Shown here: positions 1 to 8,664 of the stretch, piece by piece
Position numbering within the stretch: the stretch's first letter is position 1
How the letters are laid out: each line of letters begins with the position of its first letter
Virus record (IMG/VR): IMGVR_UViG_3300017963_000197
Span: 109,052-173,051 of that record
DNA from: a virus
Direction: 5' to 3' (one strand)
Length of the DNA stretch: 64,000 bases
Made by a program: the position numbers and the translations under genes
The notes under the pieces: model-generated
What the model saw: only the letters and a program-made list of their open reading frames with translations
What the model was told of the DNA's origin: nothing
Databases searched by the model: none

Positions 1-1242
1 CGTCTTCTTCTTGGCTTTCTTGGACAGGTAGTTAAGAAACGTTATGGCTTTCGTAGCGCTTTCGGGTGTGATCGGGGGTAGAGTCAGAATAACATAACCA
101 GAAGTCGGACTATCGAGTCTGGGCGACCGCCCCGCCACCATGTCATAGAAGTCAACATCAACACGAACCGGCCCCCAACTCGCGTAGTCTTGCGTGTTAT
201 ACAGAAGCCAAGACTGAGGGTCAGTGCCCATCACGACGCTCTCGGACTTCGGGTGATTCAAGATCCACGTCGTTCCAAAATATGTGACACCACTACTCAC
301 AGCCACCGCTATGCCACCCGGTTGGACCGCCCCCTCTTCAAAGGGCGATGGGCGTGTCCAAGCCCCCGTCGCCACGGTCCAGACCCCATTTTCTATGGGG
401 TCCGTCTGAGCCGAGAGAAGAACAACATCGTCCGCAGCAAGCACCTGACCGTCTATAGTGCTCCCCTCCCCGGAAAGAGATGCAACGTTGGCCACGGCAA
501 CAACGTCGGCGGAGTCAACCGCTGGCGGTGCCGACTCGATAACAATAACCCAATTCTGTGGATCATCGCCAACAGTTATAGGGACACCAGACGGGTTCCA
601 GAAAGCCCAGCGTTGAGTTACCTCCGGTGGCCCCGGATCTGTCTCCATCTCGACTATGGCATCCTGAATCGCAGCGCCGGTATCAGCATCGGGAGCGCGG
701 GTCCAGGCCCCCGACGCAACGATATAGATACCATTTGCTATTTGATCCTCCGTTTGGCTTAACGCACAAGCGCGAAGAACGCGATCACCAGCCGAAACCA
801 CGACGCCTTCTTTGTCCCCCTCACCGGAAAGGTCCGTTGTAGAATCGATAAGAACCTGGACAACGTCAACGAGCGTTGGAACGGTGCTCGTGGCATCATA
901 CAACTCGCCCGGCGTATCGTCCTTCCACTTCATAGTCGCTGTGACGGCCGCTAAACTGCCACCGCTCGTGATTTGGACCTCTTGCCCGAAGTCGTTTATC
1001 GCGAAAAGCTCGGACACACCTCCAACGTTCTTCGAGTAGACCTTCGCAGAACCAGCGGTAGGGTCAGGAGCGTCCGGGAGAACGTTGTATTGACTGGGAC
1101 CTCCCGCTGACGTGGCGGGAGTTATCACACCATCGGAGTCTTTGAGGGAAGGATTACCGTTCTCATCCACGAAGAATGTAAGGTGTGAGGGAGGTGGGGT
1201 TGGAACTCCATCACCGGGTCTCTTTTTCAATGCTATCGACAT
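1..1242 (-). CDS. Tail fibre/appendage protein, C-terminus beyond window
   Basis: The frame is open from an ATG at 1242 down to base 1 without a stop, giving 414 codons with the C-terminus outside the window. Residues 1-45 carry a module (K-x-P-x-x-x-V-P-T-P, then FFVD, then K-D-x-D-G) shared with the next three tail genes and with 17674-17910. Two later stretches repeat a pattern common in phage tail appendages: a variant of L-S-G-E-G followed by D-x-V-L, then NGIY or NGVW, then G-A-W-T-R. The protein is probably a virion appendage anchored by its N-terminus. The visible C-terminal end is lysine-rich. Tail role is inferred from module architecture; the receptor is unknown. Confidence 0.8.
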   Translation of the reverse strand, partial: MSIALKKRPGDGVPTPPPSHLTFFVDENGNPSLKDSDGVITPATSAGGPSQYNVLPDAPDPTAGSAKVYSKNVGGVSELFAINDFGQEVQITSGGSLAAVTATMKWKDDTPGELYDATSTVPTLVDVVQVLIDSTTDLSGEGDKEGVVVSAGDRVLRACALSQTEDQIANGIYIVASGAWTRAPDADTGAAIQDAIVEMETDPGPPEVTQRWAFWNPSGVPITVGDDPQNWVIVIESAPPAVDSADVVAVANVASLSGEGSTIDGQVLAADDVVLLSAQTDPIENGVWTVATGAWTRPSPFEEGAVQPGGIAVAVSSGVTYFGTTWILNHPKSESVVMGTDPQSWLLYNTQDYASWGPVRVDVDFYDMVAGRSPRLDSPTSGYVILTLPPITPESATKAITFLNYLSKKAKKKT

Positions 1243-1254
1243 ACAAGACTCCCT

Positions 1255-1938
1255 CTAGATCTGTTCCGGCTCAATGTAGTGGTAATGTAGAACGGCCACC
1301 CAGGTGTCAGGAGTCTCCCCAAACGGAGTGCATACGACCCTGAATTTGACGCCGAAAAACCGGCCACCCAACGGGCCAGCGTTAACTGTTGGCATGATCC
1401 ATGACGGTGCTTGGTCTATCGAGCCTTGGCCAGCCGGTGCCACCACTATAGGAAACACTGTGCCACCAGATCCTACATTCTTGACCTCGACGAACCGGCC
1501 GTCGTCAGGCGGTAAGGCTGTCGGTAGTTGCACGATCAGCCCCGGCCCTGCGGTGCTATCACATATAACAGTCTCGCCCAGCGTGGCCGGGTATCCAGCG
1601 GGGTGTGTGGCCACCGTAACGGGAACCGGAGTAAGAACAAGACTCTGTTCACTCCCTGGTACACCGCCACCTGCGGGACCTGTCGGCCCAGTCGCTCCCG
1701 GACTACCGGGAGATCCCGCTGGCCCTTGCGCCCCCGTCGGACCCGTAGGTCCCGGAGGGCCGCCCGTCGCGCCTGTTGGTCCTTGAGGTCCTGTCGGCCC
1801 AGTCGCCCCCACCGGCACAACACCGCCACCAGGGGTCTTGAACGCGGGGTTCCCACTTGGGTCAACAAAAAAAGCCACGTGTGCCGGATCAGGCGTCGGC
1901 ACTCCAGCGGCAGGTCTCTTTCTTAGTAGTATGGCCAT
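1255..1938 (-). CDS. Collagen-like tail appendage protein
   Basis: 227 residues. The N-terminal 45 residues repeat the shared tail module (VPTPDPAHVAFFVD). Residues about 45-95 are Gly-X-Y repeats such as GPTGPQGPTGATG, which form collagen-like triple helices in phage fibres. A beta-rich C-terminal domain ends HYHYIEPEQI. The gene sits 12 nt before the preceding fibre gene on the same strand and starts 3 nt after the stop of the gene at 1942. It is probably a trimeric fibre or head/tail decoration. No chaperone domain is recognisable. Confidence 0.8.
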   Translation of the reverse strand: MAILLRKRPAAGVPTPDPAHVAFFVDPSGNPAFKTPGGGVVPVGATGPTGPQGPTGATGGPPGPTGPTGAQGPAGSPGSPGATGPTGPAGGGVPGSEQSLVLTPVPVTVATHPAGYPATLGETVICDSTAGPGLIVQLPTALPPDDGRFVEVKNVGSGGTVFPIVVAPAGQGSIDQAPSWIMPTVNAGPLGGRFFGVKFRVVCTPFGETPDTWVAVLHYHYIEPEQI

Positions 1939-1941
1939 ACT

Positions 1942-2514
1942 TTACCCGAGTTGCATCCAGTTTGCGCCGTCCGAACGAAGGATGATCCATTCGTAGTCCG
2001 TGTTGAGAACCGCACTCGCGGCACCGTCTATGGTCTCAATACCGGCCGTATTCACCGTACACGCGAAAGTAGCCGCCGAAACCAGCTTGACCCATATCTC
2101 CCGGTCGGTGTTCCCGACCGCCGTGGGCAAGTTGACGGCGATAGCCGCTCCCGCCACATTCACCCTGACGAGTTCGCCTATCGACGCCGCGTAGGTAGGG
2201 CCGACTTGAACGGCTGTTTGGGCGACTGGAGAGCCGACGAGCAGCACAGCGCCCGGTGCCTTCCAAGTGGCCGCCGCTGGGGAGTCGGCTGTTAGAATAC
2301 TTCCAAGCACGGGAGGCGCTGAAGCCGAAACATCAACGGGCGCTCCCGTTGTGGCCAACTCATCTGCCGTCCCGACACCGGACGGACGGACCGTGCCAGC
2401 GTCGTCCTTTGTCTTTAAAATATCGTCAGCACTGTCAACAAACAGGCGTAGTTGATCTGTTTGCGGAAGCGGAACGCTGGCAGCGCTCTGTTTCTTGATA
2501 GTGATCATACCCAT
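1942..2514 (-). CDS. Tail appendage protein with shared N-terminal module
   Basis: 190 residues. The N-terminus has the same module as its neighbours (KKQSAASVPLP, LRLFVDSADDILKTKDDAGTVRP). The remainder is a beta-rich domain with no recognised family. A GGAGG lies 10 nt before the ATG at 2514; a second in-frame ATG at 2508 is possible. Its opening is nearly identical to that of the 78-residue protein at 17674-17910. Confidence 0.72.
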   Translation of the reverse strand: MGMITIKKQSAASVPLPQTDQLRLFVDSADDILKTKDDAGTVRPSGVGTADELATTGAPVDVSASAPPVLGSILTADSPAAATWKAPGAVLLVGSPVAQTAVQVGPTYAASIGELVRVNVAGAAIAVNLPTAVGNTDREIWVKLVSAATFACTVNTAGIETIDGAASAVLNTDYEWIILRSDGANWMQLG

Positions 2515-2558
2515 AATTCAATAGCCTCCAAAGACTCCGCTCGATGAATAACTTATCG

Positions 2559-3794
2559 CTATCCGTGTTCCACGACCTTCCCGGTCACACGCCAGTCGAT
2601 GCTTTCGCCAGCGTCTCCGGTAACTTGAATAAGAATAGTGGGGCCACCGCCAGGAGCGGTAAGCGTTACATCCCAAGCAGCGGCTCCCGCGTCTTGGAAA
2701 GGCCCGTTGAAGAAATTAATGTCCTTGATTGTTACGGTTGCCGCCCCGGCTGCCCTGTGGGCAACAGCCGCGATCATGAAGAGAGCCGTGTCAGTGTTGG
2801 CGTTAGATTGGGCCTCTACCAGTATATCGAGGGCGATGATCCGGTTGTCAGACGCCGTTGTGTAAGAATAGATCGTGGTCGGAGCCGCAGTCGTCGTTAT
2901 AACGGTATCGTCCACGAACGTTTGACCAGGGAGCGAGCTTTCCAGAGCCGCTATGATGTCAAAACCGTCATAAGGAGTGATGTCGATGATATCGCCATCA
3001 ACCACCAAAGTTCCGTCAACAACCATCGATGACGTGTAGCCCATCTGGTCGTTCTCTTGGACAACACGCCGAGAACGAGTAGGAACGTACAGGATCGAGA
3101 AATTGTCCTCCGTGCGGCCCGGTGTGGCGTTCCCCTCCGATACCAAGTCGCCGCCGTCCCCAATGATTACGTCATCGACGTAAACCATGTCCTGCTTCTC
3201 AGGAATAAGCTGTTCGTCGGTTACTTCGGCCAGCGTATAACCACCGCCTCCGCCCTCTCCTGAAATAACCGTAAAGAGCAAAGGCGTAGTGTTAAGAGTG
3301 ATCGGCGCGGCGGACGCCAGAATGTACAGTTTCGAGTTTGTGGTGGCACCTTCCGGACCAGTCCCAACGACCATTCCAGGGCTTATCTGCGCGGAGTTCG
3401 CCATGTCCCCACGACGCTCCAGAATGAAGGGTAAGGACCCGCTGCCGAGTTGGGTGATAGTCCAAACCCCGTTATCCGCGTCAGCCGCCCCGTTGAGGAA
3501 CAGAAACGAATCATTGAGATCCGGCGTCACACCATCTATGGCCGGGATAAGCCCAAAGGCATCAGCCGTGATGATATTACCTACACGAGTGTAAGCCGGA
3601 AGCGCCGCAGCCGACCCCATTCTAACAGCGTCTTTCCAGTCCTGGACGCCAGCCACCGGATAGACCGCGCCGAGATGATCCTTGAGCTTGAGAAGCCCGT
3701 CAGCTTGGTCTTTGAATAAACGGGCTTTTCCAGCGGCGGACGCTACCGGAATCGAGGTGGCAACTTCTTCTGTGAATTGGATGTTGGAAGCCAT
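2559..3794 (-). CDS. Tail fibre-like structural protein
   Basis: 411 residues. An N-terminal module variant (VATSIPVASAAGKARLFKD, KLKDHLGAVYPVAG) is followed by a tail repeat domain (LNGAADADNGVWTI, FILERRGDM) and a beta-rich C-terminus ending in an ITGDAGESIDWRV-like strand. It belongs to the minus-strand tail cluster and starts just after the stop of the 3799 gene. The role as a virion appendage is inferred from its architecture and neighbours. Confidence 0.72.
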   Translation of the reverse strand: MASNIQFTEEVATSIPVASAAGKARLFKDQADGLLKLKDHLGAVYPVAGVQDWKDAVRMGSAAALPAYTRVGNIITADAFGLIPAIDGVTPDLNDSFLFLNGAADADNGVWTITQLGSGSLPFILERRGDMANSAQISPGMVVGTGPEGATTNSKLYILASAAPITLNTTPLLFTVISGEGGGGGYTLAEVTDEQLIPEKQDMVYVDDVIIGDGGDLVSEGNATPGRTEDNFSILYVPTRSRRVVQENDQMGYTSSMVVDGTLVVDGDIIDITPYDGFDIIAALESSLPGQTFVDDTVITTTAAPTTIYSYTTASDNRIIALDILVEAQSNANTDTALFMIAAVAHRAAGAATVTIKDINFFNGPFQDAGAAAWDVTLTAPGGGPTILIQVTGDAGESIDWRVTGKVVEHG

Positions 3795-3798
3795 CTAT

Positions 3799-4386
3799 TC
3801 AAATCTCCAAAAGTATTAGTTCACCGACTGCGTCCAATTCCCCTTCGAGGTTGACACCACCAACAACGATCATCTGTTGGTACTGGGGGATGGTTACAAT
3901 GTCCCCAGCGGGAACCGTTTCGTAACTGAAGTTATCGACCCCGCCCCCTCCGCCTCCCGCACGGATAAGAGGGTTCAACTTCGTGGACCAACCGTAATCT
4001 GTGTCCCCCTCGCGAGTCTCCGTAACAAATCCGACACGGGTGCTAAAAGCCGTGAGGGAGAAAAGGCCGAACGTGATCTCTATGGGTCCGCCCGTGCCCG
4101 TGACCCAACTCTTGAAACCTAACGCCCGCCCAGTTGCTGCGGGAAACACACACGTGACGACGGTCGTCGGAGTCGTAACTAAGTGTGTGCCAGGGTTGAC
4201 ATCGGTGAGAGGCGGAGCGGTGGATAGCTCATCGGTTCCGAAGATTTGAAGATACCATTCAACAACGCTTGTTGCGTCCTGTAGCTTGATACTAATCGTA
4301 TTGCCCGGAGTTACATCCACTCCGTCCGTGGTCGGAACGAAAGGACCAACTCCATCTTGAACTAGGCATACAGGGGAAAGAGGCAT
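3799..4386 (-). CDS. Putative structural protein, first gene of tail-appendage cluster
   Basis: 195 residues from the ATG at 4386, which has GGAG 6 nt upstream. An in-frame TTG at 4440, 6 nt after a TGTAAC promoter-like element, is the alternative start. The protein is beta-rich with a central 'GFKSWVTGTGGPIEITFGLFS' type strand series (split here by length) and a hexaglycine linker near residue 150. No family is recognised; a structural role is inferred from operon position. Confidence 0.6.
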   Translation of the reverse strand: MPLSPVCLVQDGVGPFVPTTDGVDVTPGNTISIKLQDATSVVEWYLQIFGTDELSTAPPLTDVNPGTHLVTTPTTVVTCVFPAATGRALGFKSWVTGTGGPIEITFGLFSLTAFSTRVGFVTETREGDTDYGWSTKLNPLIRAGGGGGGVDNFSYETVPAGDIVTIPQYQQMIVVGGVNLEGELDAVGELILLEI

Positions 4387-4478
4387 TTCACTCCAAGCGG
4401 ACCGATAGATAAAAAACGGGTTATGCGAGCCTTTCCACAAGTTGCCGTTACATAAGGAAAAATTTACGGGCCTCTCAT

Positions 4479-4493
4479 GGTGTAAGAAGGAAA
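4479..4493 (+). promoter_or_regulatory. Leaderless-type promoter for dcd
   Basis: GGTGTAAG is followed by 7 nt (AAGGAAA) and then the ATG at 4494. The same GGTGTAN element with 7-8 nt spacing precedes about twenty other genes in the window. Confidence 0.6.
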
Positions 4494-5069
4494 ATGGTCT
4501 ACCCCGACTCCGAATTCATCAAACACGGTGAGTCCCTCATCACACCGTTTGACCCGAAACGAGTTCAGCCAGCCAGCTATGATCTGAGCCTGTATGAAGA
4601 ACTGCTCGTCCCGAAGCCCGTAGGCCCGACCGGGACCCGACCCGTCAACCGCGTGGTAGATCTACGCGAGGACAACCCTAAGAAACTCATAGAGTCTGTT
4701 AAAATAAAGGATCGGTACGAACTTATCCCAGGAGCCTGTGTCCTGGGTTCGACCGTGGAGACAGTCCATTGTCCTACAAACGCCGCCGCGAGAGTCGAAG
4801 GCAAGTCCAGTTTGGGACGGCTTTTCTTAGCGGTACACGTTACGGCCGGATTCATCGATCCCGGCTTCAACGGCCAAGTGACCTTAGAGATCGTCAATCA
4901 CGGACCCTGGACAGTGGTCCTTTGGACTGGGATGCCGATCGCCCAAATCAACTTTTCAACGCTTCTTTACACTTGCGACAGACCTTACGGGTCCCCGGTG
5001 TTGGACAGCCACTACCAGGGACAACGAGGGCCAACTGCCGCTGCGGGAGAACGGAGTAAGAAACGGTGA
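4494..5069 (+). CDS. dcd: dCTP deaminase
   Basis: 191 residues of the dUTPase/dCTP deaminase fold. Dcd converts dCTP to dUTP, feeding dTMP synthesis or altering pyrimidine pools for phage DNA. Visible signatures are VEGKSSLGR (101-109), HVTAGFIDPGFNGQVTLE (115-132) with the expected catalytic glutamate at 132, and the C-terminal nucleotide-closing segment YQGQRGPT (174-181). Length matches the bacterial family. The histidine/glutamate pattern fits deaminase better than a pure dUTPase, although a bifunctional enzyme cannot be excluded. It starts from a leaderless-type promoter and overlaps the next gene by GTGA. Confidence 0.93.
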   Translation: MVYPDSEFIKHGESLITPFDPKRVQPASYDLSLYEELLVPKPVGPTGTRPVNRVVDLREDNPKKLIESVKIKDRYELIPGACVLGSTVETVHCPTNAAARVEGKSSLGRLFLAVHVTAGFIDPGFNGQVTLEIVNHGPWTVVLWTGMPIAQINFSTLLYTCDRPYGSPVLDSHYQGQRGPTAAAGERSKKR

Positions 5070-5344
5070 GCGCAGTCTTAGAATTACCTTGCAAGAAATG
5101 TGGAAAGTCAACATCACACCAATATCAGGAATCTCCGGGTAGAGACCCCTCCTGGAATTGTGTGACCTGCGACCACAATGTGGAACCAAGGTTCGTACAA
5201 CAGTTGATCGACTCCTCCGAAGATTGGAAGACGAGAGCTTTGCGAGCCGAAGGGCACCTCGAAACGAATCAAAAGGCGAAAGCCCGTGGCCGGGCGTGGG
5301 GCGGCAAAGCGCCAGACCGCTTCATGCGTTACAGATTTCGTTAA
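5066..5344 (+). CDS. Zinc-ribbon protein of unknown function
   Basis: 92 residues from a GTG that overlaps the dcd stop. Two CxxC pairs (CKKC at 9-12 and CVTC near 32-35) suggest a zinc ribbon, followed by a basic C-terminal helix ending FMRYRFR. It is probably co-translated with dcd; no function is recognised. Confidence 0.7.
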   Translation: MSAVLELPCKKCGKSTSHQYQESPGRDPSWNCVTCDHNVEPRFVQQLIDSSEDWKTRALRAEGHLETNQKAKARGRAWGGKAPDRFMRYRFR

Positions 5345-5733
5345 CGCCGGTCGTAAGTGGGGGCCGTCGTGTGGGCCGACATCGTACGTCGCGCCCTCAG
5401 GTAGGTGCCAAGCTGATTCAAGGACGGTAACGGCATCTCTGGGGTCAGTTCCCCCGGCTCGATGAACACGAGCTTCTCAAAATCGCTTTTCAGCTTGGAA
5501 ACAGGTACCTTGGCCACAGCCGCCTCCAAAACCGGTACCACGTTTTCGTCCAAGACAATCGGGTTGTTCCTGACCCACTCCAACGGGTACCAATCAAGGT
5601 TGTCTTTATCGAAGCGTCCGACCCAGTACCCGTCTGTCACGAGCCAATCACCACGACGGACCCTGGCCCGTTGACCCCCTTTTGGGCCAGTCAGGTTTTT
5701 GTCCCTCACCACAATATAAAAGCCTGAACGCAT
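5341..5733 (-). CDS. Hypothetical protein with C-terminal YDRR
   Basis: 130 residues from the ATG at 5733; a TTG at 5751 would add six residues. It is convergent with 5066-5344, with overlapping stops. It ends TYDRR, resembling the YSYDRR tag found at the C-terminus of 19375-19641 and the N-terminus of several proteins. An internal SH3-like stretch (RVRRGDWLVTDGYWVGRF) is visible. Function unknown. Confidence 0.6.
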   Translation of the reverse strand: MRSGFYIVVRDKNLTGPKGGQRARVRRGDWLVTDGYWVGRFDKDNLDWYPLEWVRNNPIVLDENVVPVLEAAVAKVPVSKLKSDFEKLVFIEPGELTPEMPLPSLNQLGTYLRARRTMSAHTTAPTYDRR

Positions 5734-5778
5734 GTTTTTGGTTTTTGACAAAAGGAATGTTTAGGTAGCTGGGGGTGT

Positions 5779-6165
5779 ATGTGTAAGCCCTATATGGAAG
5801 ACTTTTTCGAACTGGAAAGACGCGCCCGAGAGGCGGCCGACCAAAAAGTACAACCGCGACAAGCCGCCCTGAAAGTAGGCGACTTCTTCGTCCGTCAAGC
5901 CCACGGGTTGACGGTTTACAGCGAAGTTCTGGACGCAGCCGCCCTTATTCTTGACGGGCGTGCGGTCGAGGACCTCACCGAAGAAGAACGAGAAGAGTAC
6001 GAGGGTGTGCGTGACTCGTACAAGGAGATGGAAAATTATCGCTTCACTCGCTCGTACAGCCGCGTCTGTCCCAAAGGTGAGCTAGGTGACGTTCACGTGT
6101 CCACGGTATCTCGTGTGATCTCGCGTGAAGAATTCCGTGCCGCTCAGAAAAACGAGTGGGCATAG
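5779..6165 (+). CDS. Hypothetical protein
   Basis: 128 residues, charged and mainly helical, with an acidic middle (EDLTEEEREEYEG). The start ATG follows GGGGGTGT without a clear ribosome binding site. No family recognised. Confidence 0.6.
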   Translation: MCKPYMEDFFELERRAREAADQKVQPRQAALKVGDFFVRQAHGLTVYSEVLDAAALILDGRAVEDLTEEEREEYEGVRDSYKEMENYRFTRSYSRVCPKGELGDVHVSTVSRVISREEFRAAQKNEWA

Positions 6166-6196
6166 ATCAAATAAGTTCTTTTGCGAACACTAAGGC

Positions 6197-6532
6197 ATGT
6201 TAGTGGATCTCTCTAATTATCCATCGACGAAAAAAGGGGTTGAGGCTCTTGTACAAGACCTAACCCCTACCATCGCTGATCTATGGAAAATAGAACGGGA
6301 AGATCACACGGATGATCTGGTAGCGATCATCGACGCCCACACCAATCGAGTTTCTCTGAAAGCGCGGACCGAAGTCCATAAGCAACTTAAGAAGTTTAAT
6401 CCGAATGTAGACATCCTTAAGCGCATCGAGAAGCCCGCGTCGAAGCCGAACGGCACCGTGCGAATCTGGACCATCATTGGGTTCTCCAATGGTAAGGTTT
6501 GCGCCCTTCCGATGGTGTTAGCTCGAAGCTAG
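6197..6532 (+). CDS. Hypothetical protein
   Basis: 111 residues. A predicted helical N-terminal half leads to a short beta region (TVRIWTIIGFSNGKVCALPM). Its last 15 nt overlap the 3' end of the convergent Fic-like gene. No family recognised. Confidence 0.6.
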   Translation: MLVDLSNYPSTKKGVEALVQDLTPTIADLWKIEREDHTDDLVAIIDAHTNRVSLKARTEVHKQLKKFNPNVDILKRIEKPASKPNGTVRIWTIIGFSNGKVCALPMVLARS

Positions 6533-7123
6533 GACCGGTGGGCGTAGGCCCCATTCAGCACTAGGATGGTTTCGAATCACGTCCAAGTAAAACTCGCGCC
6601 CCTCCTCGCACGGGATGATCCACGGACTGACATCAACCAACAGTGCGTGGTTGACGAGTAGCACCCGTCCGACCTTCCCGTTGTACAACTCGTAAGGATG
6701 TATGTTCTCGAACTCGCTGTGTAACGACCAGAGTTCGTTCACTTTCCAATTCAGGGTGACAGACTTCTTGGTTCGCAGAGCGTTGATCGTCCTTTGGACG
6801 GAACGATTCCAGGCCCACATACAATACGGAACATGCTGGGCCTCCAATATAGGGTTGAGTCCAATTTTGACATTACGCTTACGGAGCTTCTCAGCTAAAG
6901 GGTGGTCCCGCAATAACAGCCTGTGCGTGGCGTGCGGTAATGCGAACCGGCTCTCGGCCGCCATCCGGATAGCATAGATAACAGCCTCCCGGTGCCCGTC
7001 GTAAACGAGAGTCCCAGGCTCGCTTGGACCCGGTTGCGGATCAATCATATTCGACTCCACAATGAAGTCGTGGACCCAATCCTTGGTCAACTCGGCCTGA
7101 TAGAGTAGTTCTGACTCTTCCAC
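6518..7123 (-). CDS. Fic/Doc-family protein with degenerate motif
   Basis: 201 residues from a GTG. The sequence HPYELYNGKVGR at 142-153 matches the Fic catalytic motif HPFx(D/E)GNGRxxR at the histidine, proline, NG and terminal arginine, but the acidic residue and first glycine are replaced by L and Y and the first arginine by K. Helices around it fit a Fic core. Fic enzymes transfer AMP or phosphate to target proteins; with these substitutions activity may be altered or lost. A ribbon-helix-helix gene lies directly upstream on the same strand, an order typical of antitoxin-toxin pairs such as phd-doc. Confidence 0.7.
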   Translation of the reverse strand: MEESELLYQAELTKDWVHDFIVESNMIDPQPGPSEPGTLVYDGHREAVIYAIRMAAESRFALPHATHRLLLRDHPLAEKLRKRNVKIGLNPILEAQHVPYCMWAWNRSVQRTINALRTKKSVTLNWKVNELWSLHSEFENIHPYELYNGKVGRVLLVNHALLVDVSPWIIPCEEGREFYLDVIRNHPSAEWGLRPPVLASS

Positions 7124-7124
7124 A

Positions 7125-7418
7125 CTACCTCGGTTTTATAATCTTCCGTGGCGTTGTATCCCGTTTAGCCACTTGCATGAGGTGGCGAATCTCTCGTTCC
7201 TGGGTTTTTGTAGGCCCCCGGACAGTCAGTTGCGTAAGAGGTGTAGACCAGCCGTAATAACGTGCCTCTGACTTCAAACCCTCTTCCAGTATCCATTGTA
7301 GATAGGTCTGGTACCCTATCTCGTGGTAGGCCGCGCCTTGTCGTAACGCTTTGAGCACGTCAGGCTTGAGCCTTATTTTAACGTGTACCCTGGAAGCCGG
7401 TTTACGTTTTGACGCCAT
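7125..7418 (-). CDS. Ribbon-helix-helix DNA-binding protein, possible antitoxin
   Basis: 97 residues from the ATG at 7418. Residues about 11-48 (HVKIRLKPDVLKALRQ, then GYQTYLQWILEEGL) fit a ribbon-helix-helix or CopG-like fold, with a basic C-terminal tail. It precedes the Fic-like gene by one base. Its start codon overlaps that of the divergent gene at 7417 within CCATGG. Likely roles are autorepressor or antitoxin, inferred from context. Confidence 0.65.
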   Translation of the reverse strand: MASKRKPASRVHVKIRLKPDVLKALRQGAAYHEIGYQTYLQWILEEGLKSEARYYGWSTPLTQLTVRGPTKTQEREIRHLMQVAKRDTTPRKIIKPR

Positions 7419-8043
7419 GGACGACTCTACACCGCTGTTAGAAACAATGGAATACGGACAGCTTACTGTTGAAACCTTGGACGACGTGACCCCTCGATTG
7501 AGAGAGTTCACCGTCGATCTTATCAAGCGGCTCCGCGCCTGTGAAATCGATGTGGAGACAACGACAGTTTACCTATTAAACTCCACGGACCATCCAATCG
7601 AAGTACCGTCCTCAGGGGACGGCGTTCCTATTGAGATGAATTTTGACGCGACGCTGCCGGTCTGGGCACCAGAACCCAGAGCGAGACTTCAAGCCAGTTT
7701 TAATCACGGGAGACGTTACTACTTCGTAGAACGGGGCAAGAAGGCCAGTAACGCCAAGTTCGCCATGGCCAGGGTGTTAAAACGCTTTCTCACAGAGATC
7801 AAGATAGAGGAACGTAAGCGGCGACTGGCAGTAGAAAAAGAAGAGAAAGCCGTCCAAGCAGCGCAGCGTTTCAAGGTCATGGCGGAAGAGCTTGGAATCC
7901 CCATGGCCGGGGACCCACCCCAGATTAAGAAGGGGAACGTCCAGGTATCGTGCCAGCCTCAAAAATCGACCGAAGTGCGCCTCTCCATAAGTATTCCCCA
8001 CGCCCAAGCCGTTGAAATCATTACTAAATACATGAAAGAATAG
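7417..8043 (+). CDS. Hypothetical coiled-coil protein
   Basis: 208 residues from the ATG at 7417, divergent from the ribbon-helix-helix gene with overlapping start codons. The middle contains a long charged helix (EIKIEERKRRLAVEKEEKA) and the C-terminus a short beta-alpha unit. No family recognised. Confidence 0.65.
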   Translation: MDDSTPLLETMEYGQLTVETLDDVTPRLREFTVDLIKRLRACEIDVETTTVYLLNSTDHPIEVPSSGDGVPIEMNFDATLPVWAPEPRARLQASFNHGRRYYFVERGKKASNAKFAMARVLKRFLTEIKIEERKRRLAVEKEEKAVQAAQRFKVMAEELGIPMAGDPPQIKKGNVQVSCQPQKSTEVRLSISIPHAQAVEIITKYMKE

Positions 8044-8112
8044 ATTCCGCCTTAGGTTAATTACCGCCGCTGTGTAATTCCGGGTAGGAGAGAAGTTTTA
8101 TGTTGGAGGCTT

Positions 8113-8661
8113 ATGGCGGAAAAGAAAGCTGAACAGGTGGCCTTGTTGGACCTGGATGGTTCGCTGGCCGACTTCGACGCCCGCATGAAGGAGAAGCTGT
8201 TGGAGTTGCAATCGCCGGGTGAACCCACGGGTTCATCTGACTGGATAAGCGCCCGCAGAGATCTCATCAAACGACAACCTGGGTTCTGGATGTCCCTGGC
8301 TCCCATTCCCTTCGGTATCAGCCTCTACCATCTGTTGGGAGAACTGGGCTACACCCGGATGATCCTGACAAAAGGTCCGAGAACCAACACGGGTGCGTGG
8401 GCCGAAAAAGTGGCGTGGTGTCTTGAGCATGTCCCCGAAGCCGACATCACGATCACTCAAGACAAGGGCCTTGTCTACGGCAAGGTGCTCTACGATGACT
8501 GGGTGCCGTACATTACCCGGTGGTTAGAATGGCGTCCGAGAGGCAAGGTGCTCATGCTCGACGCGGCCCACAACAGCGAATTTGAACACCCAAACGTGCT
8601 GCGTTGCTATCGAGACCCCCTCGAAACACAACGAAGCGAGATCCTGGAGTTTCTGAGGTGA
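8113..8661 (+). CDS. HAD-superfamily 5'(3')-deoxyribonucleotidase-like phosphatase
   Basis: 182 residues with GGAGG before the ATG. HAD motif I is LLDLDGSLADFD, with the nucleophile and general-acid aspartates at 13 and 15. A motif II-like threonine lies in MILTKGP, and YGKVLYDDW supplies the late acidic motif. Length and motif spacing resemble the cytosolic deoxyribonucleotidase (NT5C) group, which dephosphorylates dNMPs. Together with dcd it suggests nucleotide-pool control. A TGTAAT promoter-like element lies at 8073. Confidence 0.8.
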   Translation: MAEKKAEQVALLDLDGSLADFDARMKEKLLELQSPGEPTGSSDWISARRDLIKRQPGFWMSLAPIPFGISLYHLLGELGYTRMILTKGPRTNTGAWAEKVAWCLEHVPEADITITQDKGLVYGKVLYDDWVPYITRWLEWRPRGKVLMLDAAHNSEFEHPNVLRCYRDPLETQRSEILEFLR

Positions 8662-8664
8662 GTT

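Noticed and set aside
190-1039. Plus-strand open frames opposite the first tail gene
   Set aside because: They lie antisense to a continuous minus-strand frame with clear tail-protein repeats and have no start signals.
1255-1938. Horizontal acquisition of a eukaryotic collagen
   Set aside because: Gly-X-Y repeats with many threonines are common in phage fibres and the flanking modules are phage-type.
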